NCBI GenBank assembly: GCA_019113845.1
Contig: DXGQ01000022.1
Location: 1 to 37,949 of the forward strand
From: Candidatus Anaerobutyricum avicola
GTDB taxonomy: Bacteria; Bacillota; Clostridia; Lachnospirales; Lachnospiraceae
DNA length: 37,949 bases
Direction: 5' to 3'
Within the stretch, counting starts at the first letter, position 1. Every line of letters starts with the position of its first letter. Position numbers and translations under genes: made by a program. The notes under the pieces are model-generated. The model worked only from the letters and a program-made list of their open reading frames with translations, was not told the DNA's origin and made no database searches. This document shows positions 1 through 8,627 of the stretch, piece after piece.

Positions 1-119
<119 letters not shown>

Positions 120-332
120 TAAGATGTCCTATCCAGCCTCAAGAACCACTGGTTCTTTCCTGCTTTACTGTCTGTTTTAGGTTCGAACTTCGTTCTCTTC
201 CATGGATCCTTCCGCCGACATCACTCGCTTCCGGACCCGAAATCTCAATTGAATTGAACGTTCGAGGTTGTTTTGTTATTCAGTTATCAACTTTCATTTT
301 GTTTGTTTTGCTTTCGGTGCGAAAGCTTTTTT
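120..332 (-). other. 16S rRNA leader (precursor region)
   Basis: This is transcribed leader between rrn promoter P2 and the mature 16S end. It contains short hairpins, for example AAGAACC/GGTTCTT at 141-147 and 151-157. A perfect 7-bp stem with a 3-nt loop, GCTTTCG/CGAAAGC, sits at 310-326, right at the predicted P2 start. There is no protein gene between 120 and 655. An imperfect inverted repeat, TCTTAAGAAA/TTTCTTAAGA (416-445), lies between the two promoters. Confidence 0.6.
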
Positions 333-361
333 ATGTTACCACAGAAGTTTTTGTTTGTCAA
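333..361 (-). promoter_or_regulatory. rrn promoter P2
   Basis: On the minus strand the -35 box is TTGACA (356-361), the spacer 17 bp and the -10 box TAACAT (333-338). A-tracts at 362-398, upstream of the -35, resemble an UP element. It drives the rRNA operon toward position 1. Confidence 0.85.
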
Positions 362-469
362 GAACTTTTTTCTTCTTTTTTAAAAGTTTTTTACGTTCTC
401 AACTCAAACTTTACATCTTAAGAAATCATTTCTTTTTTCTTAAGATTGCTGTCCTGCGCAACGAAAACT

Positions 470-498
470 ATATTACCACAGCAATCCCATCGCGTCAA
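470..498 (-). promoter_or_regulatory. rrn promoter P1 with A-tract UP-like element
   Basis: On the minus strand the -35 box is TTGACG (493-498), the spacer exactly 17 bp and the -10 box TAATAT (470-475). Three A-tracts at 501-531 sit just upstream, as in strong rRNA promoters. P1 and P2 share the bases CTGTGGTAA across the spacer end and -10, which looks like a duplicated promoter. Confidence 0.85.
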
Positions 499-654
499 GC
501 ACTTTTTTCATTTTTTTCAATCTTTTTTTATCACAATCAAGGCGGCTATATATGCCTCCTTCTCCATCACCATTTCTATTATCATTTACGCCCGCTCTTT
601 ATCACATATAATACTCATGTAACTCCGTTCATTTTCAATATAATTTCTCACAAC

Positions 655-684
655 AAAAGAGAGAACCTCAGCTTTGAGATTCTC
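655..684 (-). terminator. terminator overlapping the end of the DUF5711 gene
   Basis: On the minus strand GAGAATCTCA pairs with TGAGGTTCTC around an AAGC loop and is followed by TCTTTTGTTG. The stem includes the stop codon of the gene ending at 668. It separates this gene from the rrn promoters downstream. Confidence 0.75.
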
Positions 685-1981
685 CCTGTACATTTTCCGC
701 GTTTTCATTTCCTGTGTTCTGATTCTCTATATTCAGACTTTCTGTATTCTCTTCCTCCGAATCTTCGTTTTCTGCACCCTTACTCCAGAATCGCAGTTTC
801 ATTTCCACTATCTTATTCTGGAATACGACCTGATAGGTACGCCATCCTCTCACAGGAAGTACCGCCTCGATCCCGTTACCGTCCAGTTCCTCCTGAAACA
901 GGATCTTTCCGCCGGCATTCATGATCGTACACATATTATCCTGCACGGCAATGATCTCCTTTCCGCGCATCTCTATATTTTCATACTCCATGTCCACATC
1001 TGTATCCAGCTTTTTACTGCCGGATTTATTATAGAGACAGAGCCGATATCTGCCTTCTTCCGGATTTTCCGAATTATCCAGCACATAACCGATATAATCA
1101 TCGCCGATAAAAATACTCTGAATCTCCTCCTCAAAGGCCACCTCTTTTTTTACCTCCGGTTCATGAGAAACATTATAATAGTAGGTTACCGTATCTCCAA
1201 AGGCCACCAGCGTATTATCATCCACGAAATGCAGTCGCGCGATCAGAGAATCTTCATACTCAAATCCTCCCAGCAGACTCACTCCGTCCGTCCGAAGCTG
1301 CTGACTGAAATCATAAAATGCCACCGTCGTCCTGGAACTCATCCCATCGATGGCAAGATAACTTACCACAAGTCTCGTTCCATCCGGCGAGATTGCCGCA
1401 GTAAGCGGATATCCCGTCTCATCCACGGAGGAACGCATGTCCGCCACCAGATTTCCCTCTATATCGTACATCTGGATAAAGTTACTTCCCTCTCCCTGAA
1501 GAATGACCTCAATGGTTCCCTGCTCGGATACGCTGGCCTGCACCACAGGATACCGGACCGTAAAATCCCTCACCTTTCCGCTCGCATTAAAGAGCATCAG
1601 TGTATTGCCGCCTTTATCTGCCAGCAGGATATACGGCTCCGCTTTCACAAGAAACGGGTTCTGGAAGGAAACCGGTATATTCCAGTCCGCCACGCCAAAA
1701 TTCCTCTGATACTCGATACCGTTCTGCCCGTATTTGATGTATCCGTTGGCAAATGTTTCATATTTTACATTTGCGTTATTTTCGGTCTCTGTTTCTTCTT
1801 TATATATATAGTACTCACAGCGGCTGTTGCTCAGCATATATGCTATAAAAGCCACAAAAAGAATGAGAACGATGATCAGAATCCGCCTGGCCCATTCCTT
1901 CTGCTGCTGCTTTTTGTGAATCTTTTTCAGCTGATCCTTCTTATTTGTAAAAATCTCAAAATTGTAAACATTTTTCGCCAT
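668..1981 (-). CDS. DUF5711 family membrane-anchored beta-propeller-like protein
   Basis: This is a 437-residue protein. A basic cytoplasmic N-terminus (about 1-32) is followed by one membrane segment (about 33-50, RRILIIVLILFVAFIAYML). A long region predicted to lie outside the membrane contains repeated strands such as LLADKGGNTLMLFNASGKV and AAISPDGTRLVVSYLA, typical of WD40/beta-propeller-like folds. The tail is acidic and Asn/Glu-rich (about 405-437). The organisation matches DUF5711 proteins, which are common in Lachnospiraceae and have no known function. It has its own promoter at 2069-2097. The ribosome site is weak (AGAGAGCGGAC). Confidence 0.8.
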   Translation of the reverse strand: MAKNVYNFEIFTNKKDQLKKIHKKQQQKEWARRILIIVLILFVAFIAYMLSNSRCEYYIYKEETETENNANVKYETFANGYIKYGQNGIEYQRNFGVADWNIPVSFQNPFLVKAEPYILLADKGGNTLMLFNASGKVRDFTVRYPVVQASVSEQGTIEVILQGEGSNFIQMYDIEGNLVADMRSSVDETGYPLTAAISPDGTRLVVSYLAIDGMSSRTTVAFYDFSQQLRTDGVSLLGGFEYEDSLIARLHFVDDNTLVAFGDTVTYYYNVSHEPEVKKEVAFEEEIQSIFIGDDYIGYVLDNSENPEEGRYRLCLYNKSGSKKLDTDVDMEYENIEMRGKEIIAVQDNMCTIMNAGGKILFQEELDGNGIEAVLPVRGWRTYQVVFQNKIVEMKLRFWSKGAENEDSEEENTESLNIENQNTGNENAENVQGESQS

Positions 1982-2068
1982 ATGTCCGCTCTCTCTACTT
2001 ACTTGTCATAACTGTATTTCTCCCTCCCTGCGAGGGCATTATGCAAAATGTGAATGAGATACTACATT

Positions 2069-2097
2069 AGTGTACACTGCATTGAGTTTTTCGTCAA
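2069..2097 (-). promoter_or_regulatory. promoter of the DUF5711 gene
   Basis: The minus strand has TTGACG (2092-2097), a 17-bp spacer and TACACT (2069-2074), about 90 bp upstream of the start at 1981. It lies just past the end of the upstream LysM gene, so the two genes can be transcribed separately. Confidence 0.65.
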
Positions 2098-2110
2098 CTT
2101 GACATTTTAT

Positions 2111-3439
2111 TCAGTCCTCCATCGGCGGAATATCCAACACCTGTCCCGGATATATTTCATCCAGATTGTCAATCTGATTTGCCTGCGCCAACACATCAAT
2201 ATAATCGTAGGATTGATATATTTTCATGGCAATGCCCGCCAGCGTGTCTCCCCGCTGCACCGTATACTGACGTCCAATATAGCTCCAGGATTCCGTGACA
2301 TCATCCGGCTCCTCCTGCGTAAAAATGTCAGCGTCGGTCTCAATTTCCTCTTTCGTGCTCTCATTTTCTGACCTGTAATTGCCGACTGTACTGTCCGCCT
2401 CTGTCGTCCCGGAAACACTTCCCGTTTCTGTGCTTTTGAAAACAGCCTCCGTATCCGTTTCTGTATCTTTCTTCTCAGAATAGCTGCCTGATTCCACAGT
2501 TTCCATATCAGAAACTTCTTTCTCCGCCGCTCGTCCGGACATGTTACCGCCGGTGGCAGATTCCGGACTGTCCGTCTCCTGCATATCTTCCGACTCTGTC
2601 GCATCTACCTTCTGTCTTTCCACTGTCTGCTGCTGAAATACGGCTTCCGCGTTTTCCGCCTGACGGAACTGCTGCACAGAGCGCACACCGTAAAACAAAA
2701 CCAGAATCATCACCAGCACACCAGCCAGAGAAGCCGGGCCAAACTTAGGCGCCGTCTTCTGCCGAAGCGTCTTTTTCTTTTTCATCGCCTTTTTATAATT
2801 TCTGACTACCGAAGAATCCCGCAGAATGGTGGCAGACTTCCTCTTATCTTCCGGGCGATGTTCCAGCTCTCCCTCCGCCAGCATATAATTTTTCATTTCC
2901 TTATTCGTCTCATAATAAATGTAATATCCCCGCTGCTTTTTGAGAGAATAATTTTCAAACTGATAGAAAGCATCTTCATTGTCCAGCGCGTCTATCATAT
3001 AAAGGACTTTATTTTCCCCGCTGAAATTATCCATATGCGTGCGAATGATCTTGTCATTTAATTCCACCGAAAATCCCATGCGGGACAAAAACCATCCCAC
3101 GATCTCCATCTGAGGAAAAAATTTATCCCGAATCTGATAAATCTCGCTCCAGTTTTCCTCCGTGAACACACTTTCTTCCAGATCAAATTCAAAATTCTGG
3201 CAGGCAGCCGCGCCACTGATAAACAGGCAGGGCCCCGCCGTAGTCTGATATGTATTTCCAAAAAGGATCGCGCCCCTGGCGTACAGATTCCCCGGCTGCG
3301 CCAGCTTGCTCAGATAAGTATACACGTAATCTTCCATATATATTTTCTTTGCTCCCGGTTCACCGATCTGTCTGAAATTTTTCGGCAGAACTCTCGTCTG
3401 CTGTTCCGGATTATTTTTGATTTGCCGTTCATTTGCCAT
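2111..3439 (-). CDS. membrane protein with JAMM-less MPN-like domain and C-terminal LysM
   Basis: The protein has 442 residues. Residues about 30-185 look like an MPN/JAB fold: YVYTYLSKLAQPG, an AILFG strand, then IVGWFLSRMG. In active JAMM proteases the last position reads VGWxHSHPG; here both zinc-ligand histidines and the proline are replaced (L, R and M at about 117-120), so it should not be a metalloprotease. A basic stretch precedes a single membrane helix (about 237-253). A Thr/Glu/Ser-rich linker follows (about 260-390). The C-terminus is a LysM peptidoglycan-binding motif (YTVQRGDTLAGIAMKIYQ, about 392-440). Topology would put the MPN-like part in the cytoplasm and LysM outside. The fold call is by motif spacing only. 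RBS GAAAGGCGG precedes ATG. Confidence 0.7.
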   Translation of the reverse strand: MANERQIKNNPEQQTRVLPKNFRQIGEPGAKKIYMEDYVYTYLSKLAQPGNLYARGAILFGNTYQTTAGPCLFISGAAACQNFEFDLEESVFTEENWSEIYQIRDKFFPQMEIVGWFLSRMGFSVELNDKIIRTHMDNFSGENKVLYMIDALDNEDAFYQFENYSLKKQRGYYIYYETNKEMKNYMLAEGELEHRPEDKRKSATILRDSSVVRNYKKAMKKKKTLRQKTAPKFGPASLAGVLVMILVLFYGVRSVQQFRQAENAEAVFQQQTVERQKVDATESEDMQETDSPESATGGNMSGRAAEKEVSDMETVESGSYSEKKDTETDTEAVFKSTETGSVSGTTEADSTVGNYRSENESTKEEIETDADIFTQEEPDDVTESWSYIGRQYTVQRGDTLAGIAMKIYQSYDYIDVLAQANQIDNLDEIYPGQVLDIPPMED

Positions 3440-3694
3440 ACTGTTTCCGCCTTTCTATGATAATCCAAAACCGCTTCCCGGACACCACATTTTCTGTTCC
3501 GGTTATCCACCCGGGTACGGTTTTTCATCGTTTTTATTTTCATTTTTTGTGGATTTATCATAGCATGTCTGTCCGGCTTTCCTCTGCGTTTTATGTCGAA
3601 AGGCTTCGCATTTTTCTTTCATTTTTACGCAAAAAAATGTTTAAACCATCGCTGAAACGTCAAGTATTTCTGATAGAGAGGGGGAATACGCAGC

Positions 3695-4243
3695 ATGATA
3701 TTTAAAAAAGAGCAGTCAAAACCGCAGTATTTTCTGACAGATTCCGATCACGAACGACAACTTGCACTGGCGCTGGCAGAAGAGATTCACCGCCGAAAAA
3801 AAGATACAGATACACTCATCTTGCTCTGCATCGGTACTGACAAGATCACCGGCGACTGTCTGGGCCCGCTGGTTGGCACCAAACTCCGGGAACAGGGATA
3901 TCCGCACCCGGTCCACGGCACATTGCAATATCCTGTGCACGCGGTCAATCTGCCCGCCACTCTCGTCTCTCTCCATCAAAAGTATGCTTCTCCCTTTTTA
4001 CTGGTCATCGACGCTGCCGTCGGGCCGGCAGATAAAATCGGCTGCGTTTCCTTCTCCCGCTCCTCCATCCGACCGGGCAGAGGAGTCCGGCGCCCGCTGT
4101 CGCCGGTGGGCGATCTGGCACTGACCGGCATCATCAGCGAGGCATCGGAAACCTGCGTCGATGATCTGCCCTACACACGGCTTTTTGTGGTAAATGCACT
4201 GGCGGAATTTATCTGCAGGGTGGTGATGCAGGGAGTGCGTTAA
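3695..4243 (+). CDS. yyaC: spore protease-like protein YyaC (DUF1256)
   Basis: This 182-residue protein matches the YyaC family, a sporulation-linked relative of the germination protease GPR. Visible hallmarks are LLCIGTDKITGDCLGPLVG (about 48-66), the VHAVNLPATL segment, FLLVIDAAVG (about 109-118), and the P-V-GDLALTG motif. Length is normal for the family (180-200). The start ATG is preceded by GAGAGGGGG at 3676-3684. It is transcribed away from the LysM gene across a 255-bp divergent region and implies a spore-forming host. Its exact substrate is not known from sequence. Confidence 0.85.
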   Translation: MIFKKEQSKPQYFLTDSDHERQLALALAEEIHRRKKDTDTLILLCIGTDKITGDCLGPLVGTKLREQGYPHPVHGTLQYPVHAVNLPATLVSLHQKYASPFLLVIDAAVGPADKIGCVSFSRSSIRPGRGVRRPLSPVGDLALTGIISEASETCVDDLPYTRLFVVNALAEFICRVVMQGVR

Positions 4244-4250
4244 ATAGAAA

Positions 4251-4277
4251 ATCCGGCGGAACATACGCCCGCCGGAT
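4251..4277. terminator. bidirectional terminator between convergent genes
   Basis: ATCCGGCGG (4251-4259) pairs with CCGCCGGAT (4269-4277). On the minus strand the stem is followed by TTTTCTATTT, a good tail for the CAP/LRR gene region. On the plus strand the tail is TAATTATAT, weaker, for yyaC. Confidence 0.75.
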
Positions 4278-4307
4278 TAATTATATACGAATCATCTGCC
4301 CGTATAT

Positions 4308-5096
4308 TTATTTAATTTTCATGCTGCCGCTGACTCCTTTCATGCGGAGAATCTTCCTGTACAATTTCAGTTTCTTCTTTGGTACTTTAATGGTCGCTTT
4401 CGGATTGATTCCCTTGAAAGCTTTGCTGCCGACAGACTTAGCTGTAAGTTTATTTGTTTTGATCGTGATAGATTTTAATTTCTTACAATTAATAAATGCC
4501 TGCTTACCAATCTTTCTTACTGTAGACGGAATCACCACTTTTTTGAGCTTTTTGTTATTTCTGAAAGCTTTGGCCGCCACGGAAGTTACCTGATAGGTCT
4601 GGCCTCCATAGGTCACCGTGGATGGGATGGTTACTTTTGCCTTTTTCCTGGCAGAGGCATTTTTAGTGTATTCCACTGTAGCTTCTCCTGTCACTTTGTA
4701 AGTTGTTGCCTGGTCGGAAGAAACAATGGTATTACCCACAGCTGGAGATGCATTCAGATTTCCGGAGTTGTCCGAGTTGTTAATATCCGATGGATTAATC
4801 GTAAAAATTGCTTCTGCCGTACCTGCATAGTTGCCTATGCCAGTTACAACAACTTTTCCTGTACCAGCATCAATATTATTCTGATAAGAGATCAAATAAT
4901 TTTCACTGCCAACTGTCATTCCATTTACAGTCACGGACTGCACGGACGGTCGTTTCTCATTTCCATCATAAGTAAATGTATTGCCTGTCAATGTAACAAC
5001 CGCATTCTGAAGAGAGACCGGTGTTACTGTCAGAGAAATCTTTTTTGTAATTCCCTGCGCGCTGATATTAAGATAAGTGGTGCCTGTTTTTAATCC
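4308..5096 (-). pseudogene. cut-off C-terminal half of the CAP/Ig-like/BspA-LRR secreted protein
   Basis: This reading frame continues directly, in the same frame, from the CAP-domain ORF after a single TAG codon (5097-5099). It first completes a bacterial Ig-like (BIG2-type) domain (GLKTGTTYLNISAQGI). It then carries a domain of the type found in many gut surface proteins (FTYDGNEKRP, IDAGTGKVVVTGIGNYAGT). It ends in BspA-type leucine-rich repeats (KVVIPSTVRKIGKQAF, AFINCKKLKSITI) with a Lys-rich C-terminus. No ribosome site or signal peptide serves this half, so without readthrough it would not be made or exported. The only internal start candidate near its beginning is a TTG at 4991. Confidence 0.75.
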
Positions 5097-5924
5097 CTAT
5101 ATACGATTTCCGTTTACAATGGATGCGCAGGATGTGTCTTGTATAGCATATGTTGGAGTAACATTTACCGGCATAAATCCGCCAGGCCAGCCCTGAGCTG
5201 TCTTAATTTGTAGCTGTGCTGTCGGTAAAGCAATGGTCTTTCCATATTCCACAGAACAGGAAGACGGCGTTACCGCAATATTTTTCTCAATAATATTCGA
5301 CGACAAAATATCAATTGCCATTGTCTTCTCCGAATCATTTGCTTCCTTTACATCAGTATCCTGAATATCAGAAGAAAATTCCTGTACCCAATAATGGATT
5401 CCATTATATACCACATGACCGATGCCAATGGCCTTACAATTTTCTGAAAGCATATTTCTCCGGTGTCCCTGCCCCTCATACTTCTCATTATCTTCTCTCC
5501 AGCCAACAAATACATCTTCATACGTTCTGTACCCGGCAGCGATATTTTCTGCCCAGGCACTTCTCACTGTATGTAAAGTAAAACAATCTGTTCCGTTCGG
5601 GCGGGTATGACTGTAATAAATGGCAATCTCCATAGCCCGCTGCATGGCGATTCTTTCCAACTCGTAATCATAGGTCAACGAATCCAGTTGTCCGCAAGTT
5701 ACCTTTTCAGTATCATTTTCATTCCAATACCATGCTTCGCCGCTAGCACGAAATTCATTAATCAAACTGAGCATCTGTCTTGCTTCTGTTTGTCCATAAG
5801 TTCCTGTTACCTGAACAGTTGTCACATCCGTGTTGTCCGCTGCCAGAAGAGGAATCCCTTTCATCAATCCTGCTGCCAACAAGACAGTCAGAATTAATAC
5901 TGTCATATGTTTCCATCGTTTCAC
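5097..5924 (-). CDS. secreted CAP-domain (SCP/PR-1 type) protein, truncated by an in-frame amber codon
   Basis: The product as written has 275 residues. The start is GTG at 5924, seven bases after AAGGAGGG; an overlapping ATG two bases upstream runs straight into TGA. A signal peptide (about 1-29, hydrophobic core VLILTVLLAAGLM) precedes a CAP domain (about 46-195) with MLSLINEFRASG, AMEIAIYYSHTRPNG, WAENIAAGY and GHRRNMLSENCKAIGIG. The beginning of an Ig-like domain follows (about 235-275) and is cut mid-domain by TAG. The frame then continues open for another 263 residues to 4308, giving about 538 residues if the stop were a sense codon, for instance AAG. CAP proteins are often cell-wall associated; their role in Clostridia is largely unknown. 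Confidence 0.85.
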   Translation of the reverse strand: MKRWKHMTVLILTVLLAAGLMKGIPLLAADNTDVTTVQVTGTYGQTEARQMLSLINEFRASGEAWYWNENDTEKVTCGQLDSLTYDYELERIAMQRAMEIAIYYSHTRPNGTDCFTLHTVRSAWAENIAAGYRTYEDVFVGWREDNEKYEGQGHRRNMLSENCKAIGIGHVVYNGIHYWVQEFSSDIQDTDVKEANDSEKTMAIDILSSNIIEKNIAVTPSSCSVEYGKTIALPTAQLQIKTAQGWPGGFMPVNVTPTYAIQDTSCASIVNGNRI

Positions 5925-5962
5925 ATTTTAGCCCTCCTTCTATTTTTTATCTATATGTAATG

Positions 5963-5991
5963 ATTATAATACGATTTAATCATATTTACAA
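5963..5991 (-). promoter_or_regulatory. promoter of the CAP/LRR gene
   Basis: The minus strand has TTGTAA (5986-5991), a 17-bp spacer and a perfect TATAAT (5963-5968), 39 bases upstream of the GTG start. The surroundings are strongly AT-rich. Confidence 0.75.
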
Positions 5992-6057
5992 TAAAATTGT
6001 CATTTTTATAATATTTCTGTGGCAACATATTTTATTCTGAAATATATAATTTTGTAC

Positions 6058-6097
6058 AATAAAATAACCCCGGTGAATCAGTACCTTCACCGGAGTT
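6058..6097 (-). terminator. serC terminator
   Basis: On the minus strand AACTCCGGTGAA pairs with TTCACCGGGGTT (6066-6097) and is followed by ATTTTATT, just downstream of the serC stop codon. Confidence 0.85.
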
Positions 6098-6118
6098 GTA
6101 TGTGTTTATACGCTGTTT

Positions 6119-7201
6119 TTACGCGTTCTCTTTCTCGAATTTTTCCATGAACTCAACGAGCTTCTGCACGCCTTCGATCGGCATTGCATTGTAGATGGAT
6201 GCGCGCATACCGCCGACGGTTCTGTGGCCTTTGAGGTTTACGAAGCCTGCGGCTGTCGCCTCAGCGATGAATTTTGCGTCCATGTCTTTGTCACCGGTTA
6301 CGAATGGCACGTTCATGAGGGAACGGTCTTCTTTTACGACGGTTCCTTTGAAGAGCTTGCTCTGGTCGAGGAAGTCGTAGAGGATCTTGGCTTTCTTTTC
6401 GTTGCGTTCTTTCATAGCTTCCAGACCGCCCTGTTTTTTAAGCCATTTGAAGACTTTGCCGCAGATGTAGATGCCGTAGCATGGCGGTGTATTGTACAGG
6501 GATCCGGCATCTGCCTGTGTTTTGTATTTAAGCATGGTAGGAGTGCCTTCCATGACATCGTCGCGGATCAGATCCTCACGGATGATGACGATGACTACGC
6601 CGGCCGGTCCGATATTTTTCTGAACGCCGCCGTAGATCACGCCGTATTTTGTAACATCCATCGGCTCAGACAGGAAACAGGAGGACACGTCGGCTACCAG
6701 TGTTTTGCCCTTGGTATTTGGAAGGGTTTTGAACTTGGTTCCGTAAATGGTGTTGTTCTCGCAGATGTATACGTAATCAGCATCGTCGTCGATTGGCAGG
6801 TCGGAGCAATCCGGGATATAAGAGAATGTCTTATCCTCAGAGGAAGCAACCTTAACTGCCTTACCGTAACGGCAGGCTTCCTGGTAGGCTTTCTTTGCCC
6901 ACTGTCCGGTTACGATATAGTCTGCCACGCCGTTTTTCATCAGGTTCATCGGGATAGCGGAGAACTGCTGAGATGCGCCGCCCTGTAAGAACAGCACTTT
7001 ATAGTTGTCCGGAATGTTCAGAAGATCTCTTAAATCCTGTTCCGCTTCCTTGATGATGTTATCAAACTCTTTGGAACGATGACTCATCTCCATAACGGAC
7101 ATGCCGCATCCTTTGTAATCCATCATCTCTGCTGCAGCTTCCTGCAGTACTTCTTCCGGCAATACTGCCGGGCCTGCTGAAAAGTTATATACTCTTCCCA
7201 T
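6119..7201 (-). CDS. serC: phosphoserine aminotransferase
   Basis: This 360-residue PLP enzyme converts 3-phosphohydroxypyruvate and glutamate to phosphoserine, the second step of serine synthesis in the cytoplasm. Signatures include the N-terminal VYNFSAGPAVLP, the substrate loop MSHRSKEF (about 39-46), LFLQGGASQQFS (about 70-81), and the PLP lysine in GGVQKNIGPAG (K about 195). GHRTVGGMRASIYNAM lies near the C-terminus. Length is normal. AGGAGG lies nine bases before ATG. The next gene upstream on the same strand, cysK, uses activated serine, so the pair links serine to cysteine synthesis. No serA or serB is visible here. Confidence 0.97.
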   Translation of the reverse strand: MGRVYNFSAGPAVLPEEVLQEAAAEMMDYKGCGMSVMEMSHRSKEFDNIIKEAEQDLRDLLNIPDNYKVLFLQGGASQQFSAIPMNLMKNGVADYIVTGQWAKKAYQEACRYGKAVKVASSEDKTFSYIPDCSDLPIDDDADYVYICENNTIYGTKFKTLPNTKGKTLVADVSSCFLSEPMDVTKYGVIYGGVQKNIGPAGVVIVIIREDLIRDDVMEGTPTMLKYKTQADAGSLYNTPPCYGIYICGKVFKWLKKQGGLEAMKERNEKKAKILYDFLDQSKLFKGTVVKEDRSLMNVPFVTGDKDMDAKFIAEATAAGFVNLKGHRTVGGMRASIYNAMPIEGVQKLVEFMEKFEKENA

Positions 7202-7294
7202 TTTTCATATCCTCCTGTATATACTACATATTGTCAGTTATTAAAATAAATGTATCTATAACTTGTGTTTTCTGTCAGGCATCCATATAAAATC

Positions 7295-7322
7295 GCCGTC
7301 TCCCGGCACAGTGCCTGTCGGC
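7295..7322 (-). terminator. possible weak terminator or processing hairpin between cysK and serC
   Basis: GCCG (7295-7298) and GGCAC (7305-7309) pair with GTGCC (7311-7315) and CGGC (7319-7322). The minus-strand tail GATTTTAT is poor. It may be an attenuator that allows some readthrough from cysK into serC. Confidence 0.35.
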
Positions 7323-7409
7323 TTATTATATACCTAATATTGCAGTTTGGCAAATGTTTTCTTGCAAAACACTGCCTGCATCTCCTGCAAAATATCGCCA
7401 AAAGACTTC

Positions 7410-8312
7410 CTACAGAAGCCCCGTGCTGAAATACCGCTCCATTCTGTCCGGCAGAACGGTGGCGATGACTTTGTCTTTTCCGTATTTCTCGGCCATTTTT
7501 TTACAAGCCCAGATGTTGGCGCCGGATGAGGTTCCGCAGAGCAGTCCCTGTACTTTCGCCAGCTCTCTGGTAGTATTCATGGCGTCATCATCGGTCACAG
7601 TAACTACCTCATCGATCAGAGAAGTGTCAAGAACCGCCGGAATGAATCCGTCGCCGATCCCCTGAATCTGATGAAGTCCCGGTTCGTCGCCCAGAAGTGC
7701 CGACACATTTTTTGGCTCCACGGCACAGACAATGAGATTCGGATTCTTTTCTTTGAGGTACTGGCTGATCCCCTGCAAGGTTCCGCCGCTGCCAAGACCT
7801 GATACGAAAATGTCCACTTTGCCATCCAGCGCCTCGTAAATCTCCGGCGCGGTAGTCAGATAATGGATCTCCGGATTGTGCGGGTTCTCAAACTGCTGCG
7901 GCATAAAATAATCATTGGACTGCGACACGATCCGATTGGCCTCCTCCACACAGCCTTCCAGACTTAAATGCGCCGGTGTGAGCACCAGCTCCGCGCCCAG
8001 AGCGCGGATGATCTTCTTGCGCTCCTCGCTCATATTTTCCGGCATGACGATGATCACCTTATAGCCCATGCGGACACCGCAGAGCGCCAGGCCGATACCG
8101 GTGTTTCCGGAAGTCGGCTCCACGATGGTCATGCCTTTTTTCAGTTTTCCTTCTTTTTCGGCCGCTTCTATCATATTTTTAGCTACACGGTCTTTGATGC
8201 TGCCGCCGAGGTTTAAAAACTCTGCTTTAGCGTAAATCTGGCAGCCCATGGTCGGACTTAAATCAACCAGCGGCGTATTGCCAATCATATCTAAAACATT
8301 TTTTATTACCAT
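7410..8312 (-). CDS. cysK: cysteine synthase (O-acetylserine sulfhydrylase), CysK type
   Basis: This is a 300-residue PLP enzyme that makes cysteine from O-acetylserine and sulfide. It shows GNTPLVDL (about 11-18), the PLP lysine in GGSIKDR (K about 40), TSGNTGIGLA (about 67-76), the phosphate-binding GLGSGGTLQG, and CGTSSGAN near the C-terminus. The start chosen is ATG at 8312, six bases after GAGGAG; a GTG 15 bases upstream in the same frame has no ribosome site. A promoter at 8449-8478 leaves a leader of about 130 nt in which no known riboswitch was recognised. Cystathionine beta-synthase-like relatives share the fold, but length and motifs favour CysK. Confidence 0.92.
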   Translation of the reverse strand: MVIKNVLDMIGNTPLVDLSPTMGCQIYAKAEFLNLGGSIKDRVAKNMIEAAEKEGKLKKGMTIVEPTSGNTGIGLALCGVRMGYKVIIVMPENMSEERKKIIRALGAELVLTPAHLSLEGCVEEANRIVSQSNDYFMPQQFENPHNPEIHYLTTAPEIYEALDGKVDIFVSGLGSGGTLQGISQYLKEKNPNLIVCAVEPKNVSALLGDEPGLHQIQGIGDGFIPAVLDTSLIDEVVTVTDDDAMNTTRELAKVQGLLCGTSSGANIWACKKMAEKYGKDKVIATVLPDRMERYFSTGLL

Positions 8313-8448
8313 GATATCTCCTCTCACTTTTACAAGCTGTCGTTACATTTATCATTCCTGTGGAAAAGCTCTGTCCGGCCAACGCCACACAGAACCGTTT
8401 TGTGTCTCTCAATCGTTTGTCAAATATTTGTCACGTGCAACAAGCTTG

Positions 8449-8478
8449 ATTATAGCACAGAACTAAAGTGTTAGACAA
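8449..8478 (-). promoter_or_regulatory. cysK promoter
   Basis: The minus strand has TTGTCT (8473-8478), an 18-bp spacer and TATAAT (8449-8454). Confidence 0.65.
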
Positions 8479-8598
8479 TATTTTTATATGTCACTTCTGC
8501 AAAAAATGTACGTAAAATACCGGAACGACCGGCCTTTATCTCTTTCCTTCCGGATAACGCCATCACGACTGTGCAGAACAAAACATTTACAAATATAG

Positions 8599-8627
8599 TT
8601 GTCATTTCCATATCCTCATGTTATATT
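8599..8627 (+). promoter_or_regulatory. promoter of the small conserved gene at 8729
   Basis: TTGTCA (8599-8604), a 17-bp spacer and TATATT (8622-8627). It is divergent from the cysK promoter. Confidence 0.65.

Noticed and set aside
310-332. Rightward intrinsic terminator (GCTTTCG hairpin plus T6)
   Set aside because: It has perfect terminator form on the plus strand, but no rightward gene leads into it and it lies at the start of the leftward rrn transcript, so a leader hairpin is the better reading.
674-2011. A 445-codon open frame on the plus strand opposite the DUF5711 gene
   Set aside because: No ribosome site, composition rich in Ile/His/Arg as expected from an antisense frame, and the minus-strand gene has promoter, membrane helix and terminator.
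8313-8440. Riboswitch or T-box in the cysK leader
   Set aside because: The leader is about 130 nt long, but no T-box sequence, SAM or other known core, and no terminator/anti-terminator pair, could be found by eye.
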